A stretch of DNA of 5,142 bases from NCBI GenBank assembly GCA_030152605.1, contig JASLJB010000029.1:1-5142 (forward strand), in the 5' to 3' direction. Under the pieces are notes generated by a model. That model worked only from the letters and a program-made list of their open reading frames with translations, ran no database searches and was not told where the DNA came from. Positions 5,082 through 5,142 of the stretch are shown in pieces; position 1 is the stretch's first letter, and every line of letters begins with the position of its first letter. Source of the stretch: Acinetobacter sp. (GTDB lineage: Bacteria; Pseudomonadota; Gammaproteobacteria; Pseudomonadales; Moraxellaceae). Position numbers and translations under genes: made by a program.

Positions 5082-5142
5082 CTCCAAGTAAATGAAGCAA
5101 TTAAAACAACAAATCGCAGTAAAAATAAGCGGCTTTGCATGT

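Larger units (their letters stand above)
5045..5083. repeat. 10-bp perfect inverted repeat built from two convergent DnaA boxes
   Basis: AGTTATCCAC (5045-5054) and GTGGATAACT (5074-5083) are perfect inverse complements separated by 19 bases. Each arm overlaps a DnaA-box-like 9-mer: TTATCCACA at 5047-5055 on the + strand, the canonical high-affinity box, and TTATCCACG at 5073-5081 on the minus strand, one mismatch away. The box starts are 26 bases apart, and the flanks are AT-rich. As RNA the arms could form a long hairpin, but no T run follows, so a terminator is unlikely. Confidence 0.6.
4804..5142. other. 339-base non-coding stretch after the universal stress gene
   Basis: No open frame here looks like a real gene on either strand; the only sizeable one is a minus-strand frame that runs back over the 3' end of the universal stress gene. 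Visible elements are: a GTCACC motif at 4822-4827 and again at 4837-4842, with its complement GGTGAC at 4791-4796; a 10-bp palindrome CTCAATTGAG at 4864-4873; a terminator hairpin near 4961-4991; a TATAAT-bearing imperfect palindrome at 5024-5043; and three DnaA-box-like sites. The part from 5011 on is markedly AT-rich. The next gene must begin or end beyond the right edge. Confidence 0.7.

Noticed and set aside
4804..5142. A full chromosomal replication origin
   Set aside because: DnaA boxes and AT-rich sequence are present, but only three boxes are seen and none of the usual origin genes flanks the region in this window, so only a DnaA-box cluster is claimed.
1..5142. tRNA, rRNA, CRISPR array, insertion sequence or toxin-antitoxin pair
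   Set aside because: No tRNA-like cloverleaf, spaced direct-repeat array, transposase frame with terminal repeats, or paired small genes were found on either strand.

Overview
The window looks like the chromosome of a Gram-negative gammaproteobacterium, most likely Acinetobacter or another member of the Moraxellaceae. The grounds are the kdsD-kdsC-lptC-lptA-lptB order, the character of the proteins, and a base composition that by eye is in the mid-40s % GC in genes and clearly AT-richer between genes. The genus is an inference from recall of family sequences, not from a database search.

Region 1 (1-2457) is a tightly packed lipopolysaccharide (LPS/LOS) operon on the + strand. The last codons of a probable kdsD (arabinose-5-phosphate isomerase) are followed 3 bases later by kdsC (KDO-8-phosphate phosphatase). 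Then come lptC (inner-membrane-anchored periplasmic bridge protein), lptA (periplasmic bridge) and lptB (cytoplasmic ATPase). lptC/lptA overlap by 14 bases and lptA/lptB share one base in TAATG. The operon couples synthesis of the inner-core sugar KDO to the ATP-driven machine that carries finished LPS to the outer membrane. Its promoter lies upstream of the window.

Region 2 (2458-3818) continues on the same strand after a 43-base gap. It holds an IMPACT/YigZ family protein and, 4 bases later, a left-handed beta-helix (hexapeptide repeat) acyltransferase. In E. coli and Pseudomonas, rpoN occupies the slot after lptB; it is not there in this window. A hairpin just after the acyltransferase stop may end the transcript.

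Region 3 (3819-4803) is a 142-base leader with a perfect 18-bp palindrome nested inside a longer inverted repeat, followed by a separately transcribed tandem-domain universal stress protein.

Region 4 (4804-5142) contains no convincing gene. It holds a likely intrinsic terminator, a perfect TATAAT inside an imperfect palindrome, and three DnaA-box-like 9-mers, two of them forming a 10-bp perfect inverted repeat. This DnaA-box cluster is the most unusual signal in the window. All the protein-coding genes belong to known families, and I see no evidence for a mobile element, CRISPR array, RNA gene or novel multi-gene system.
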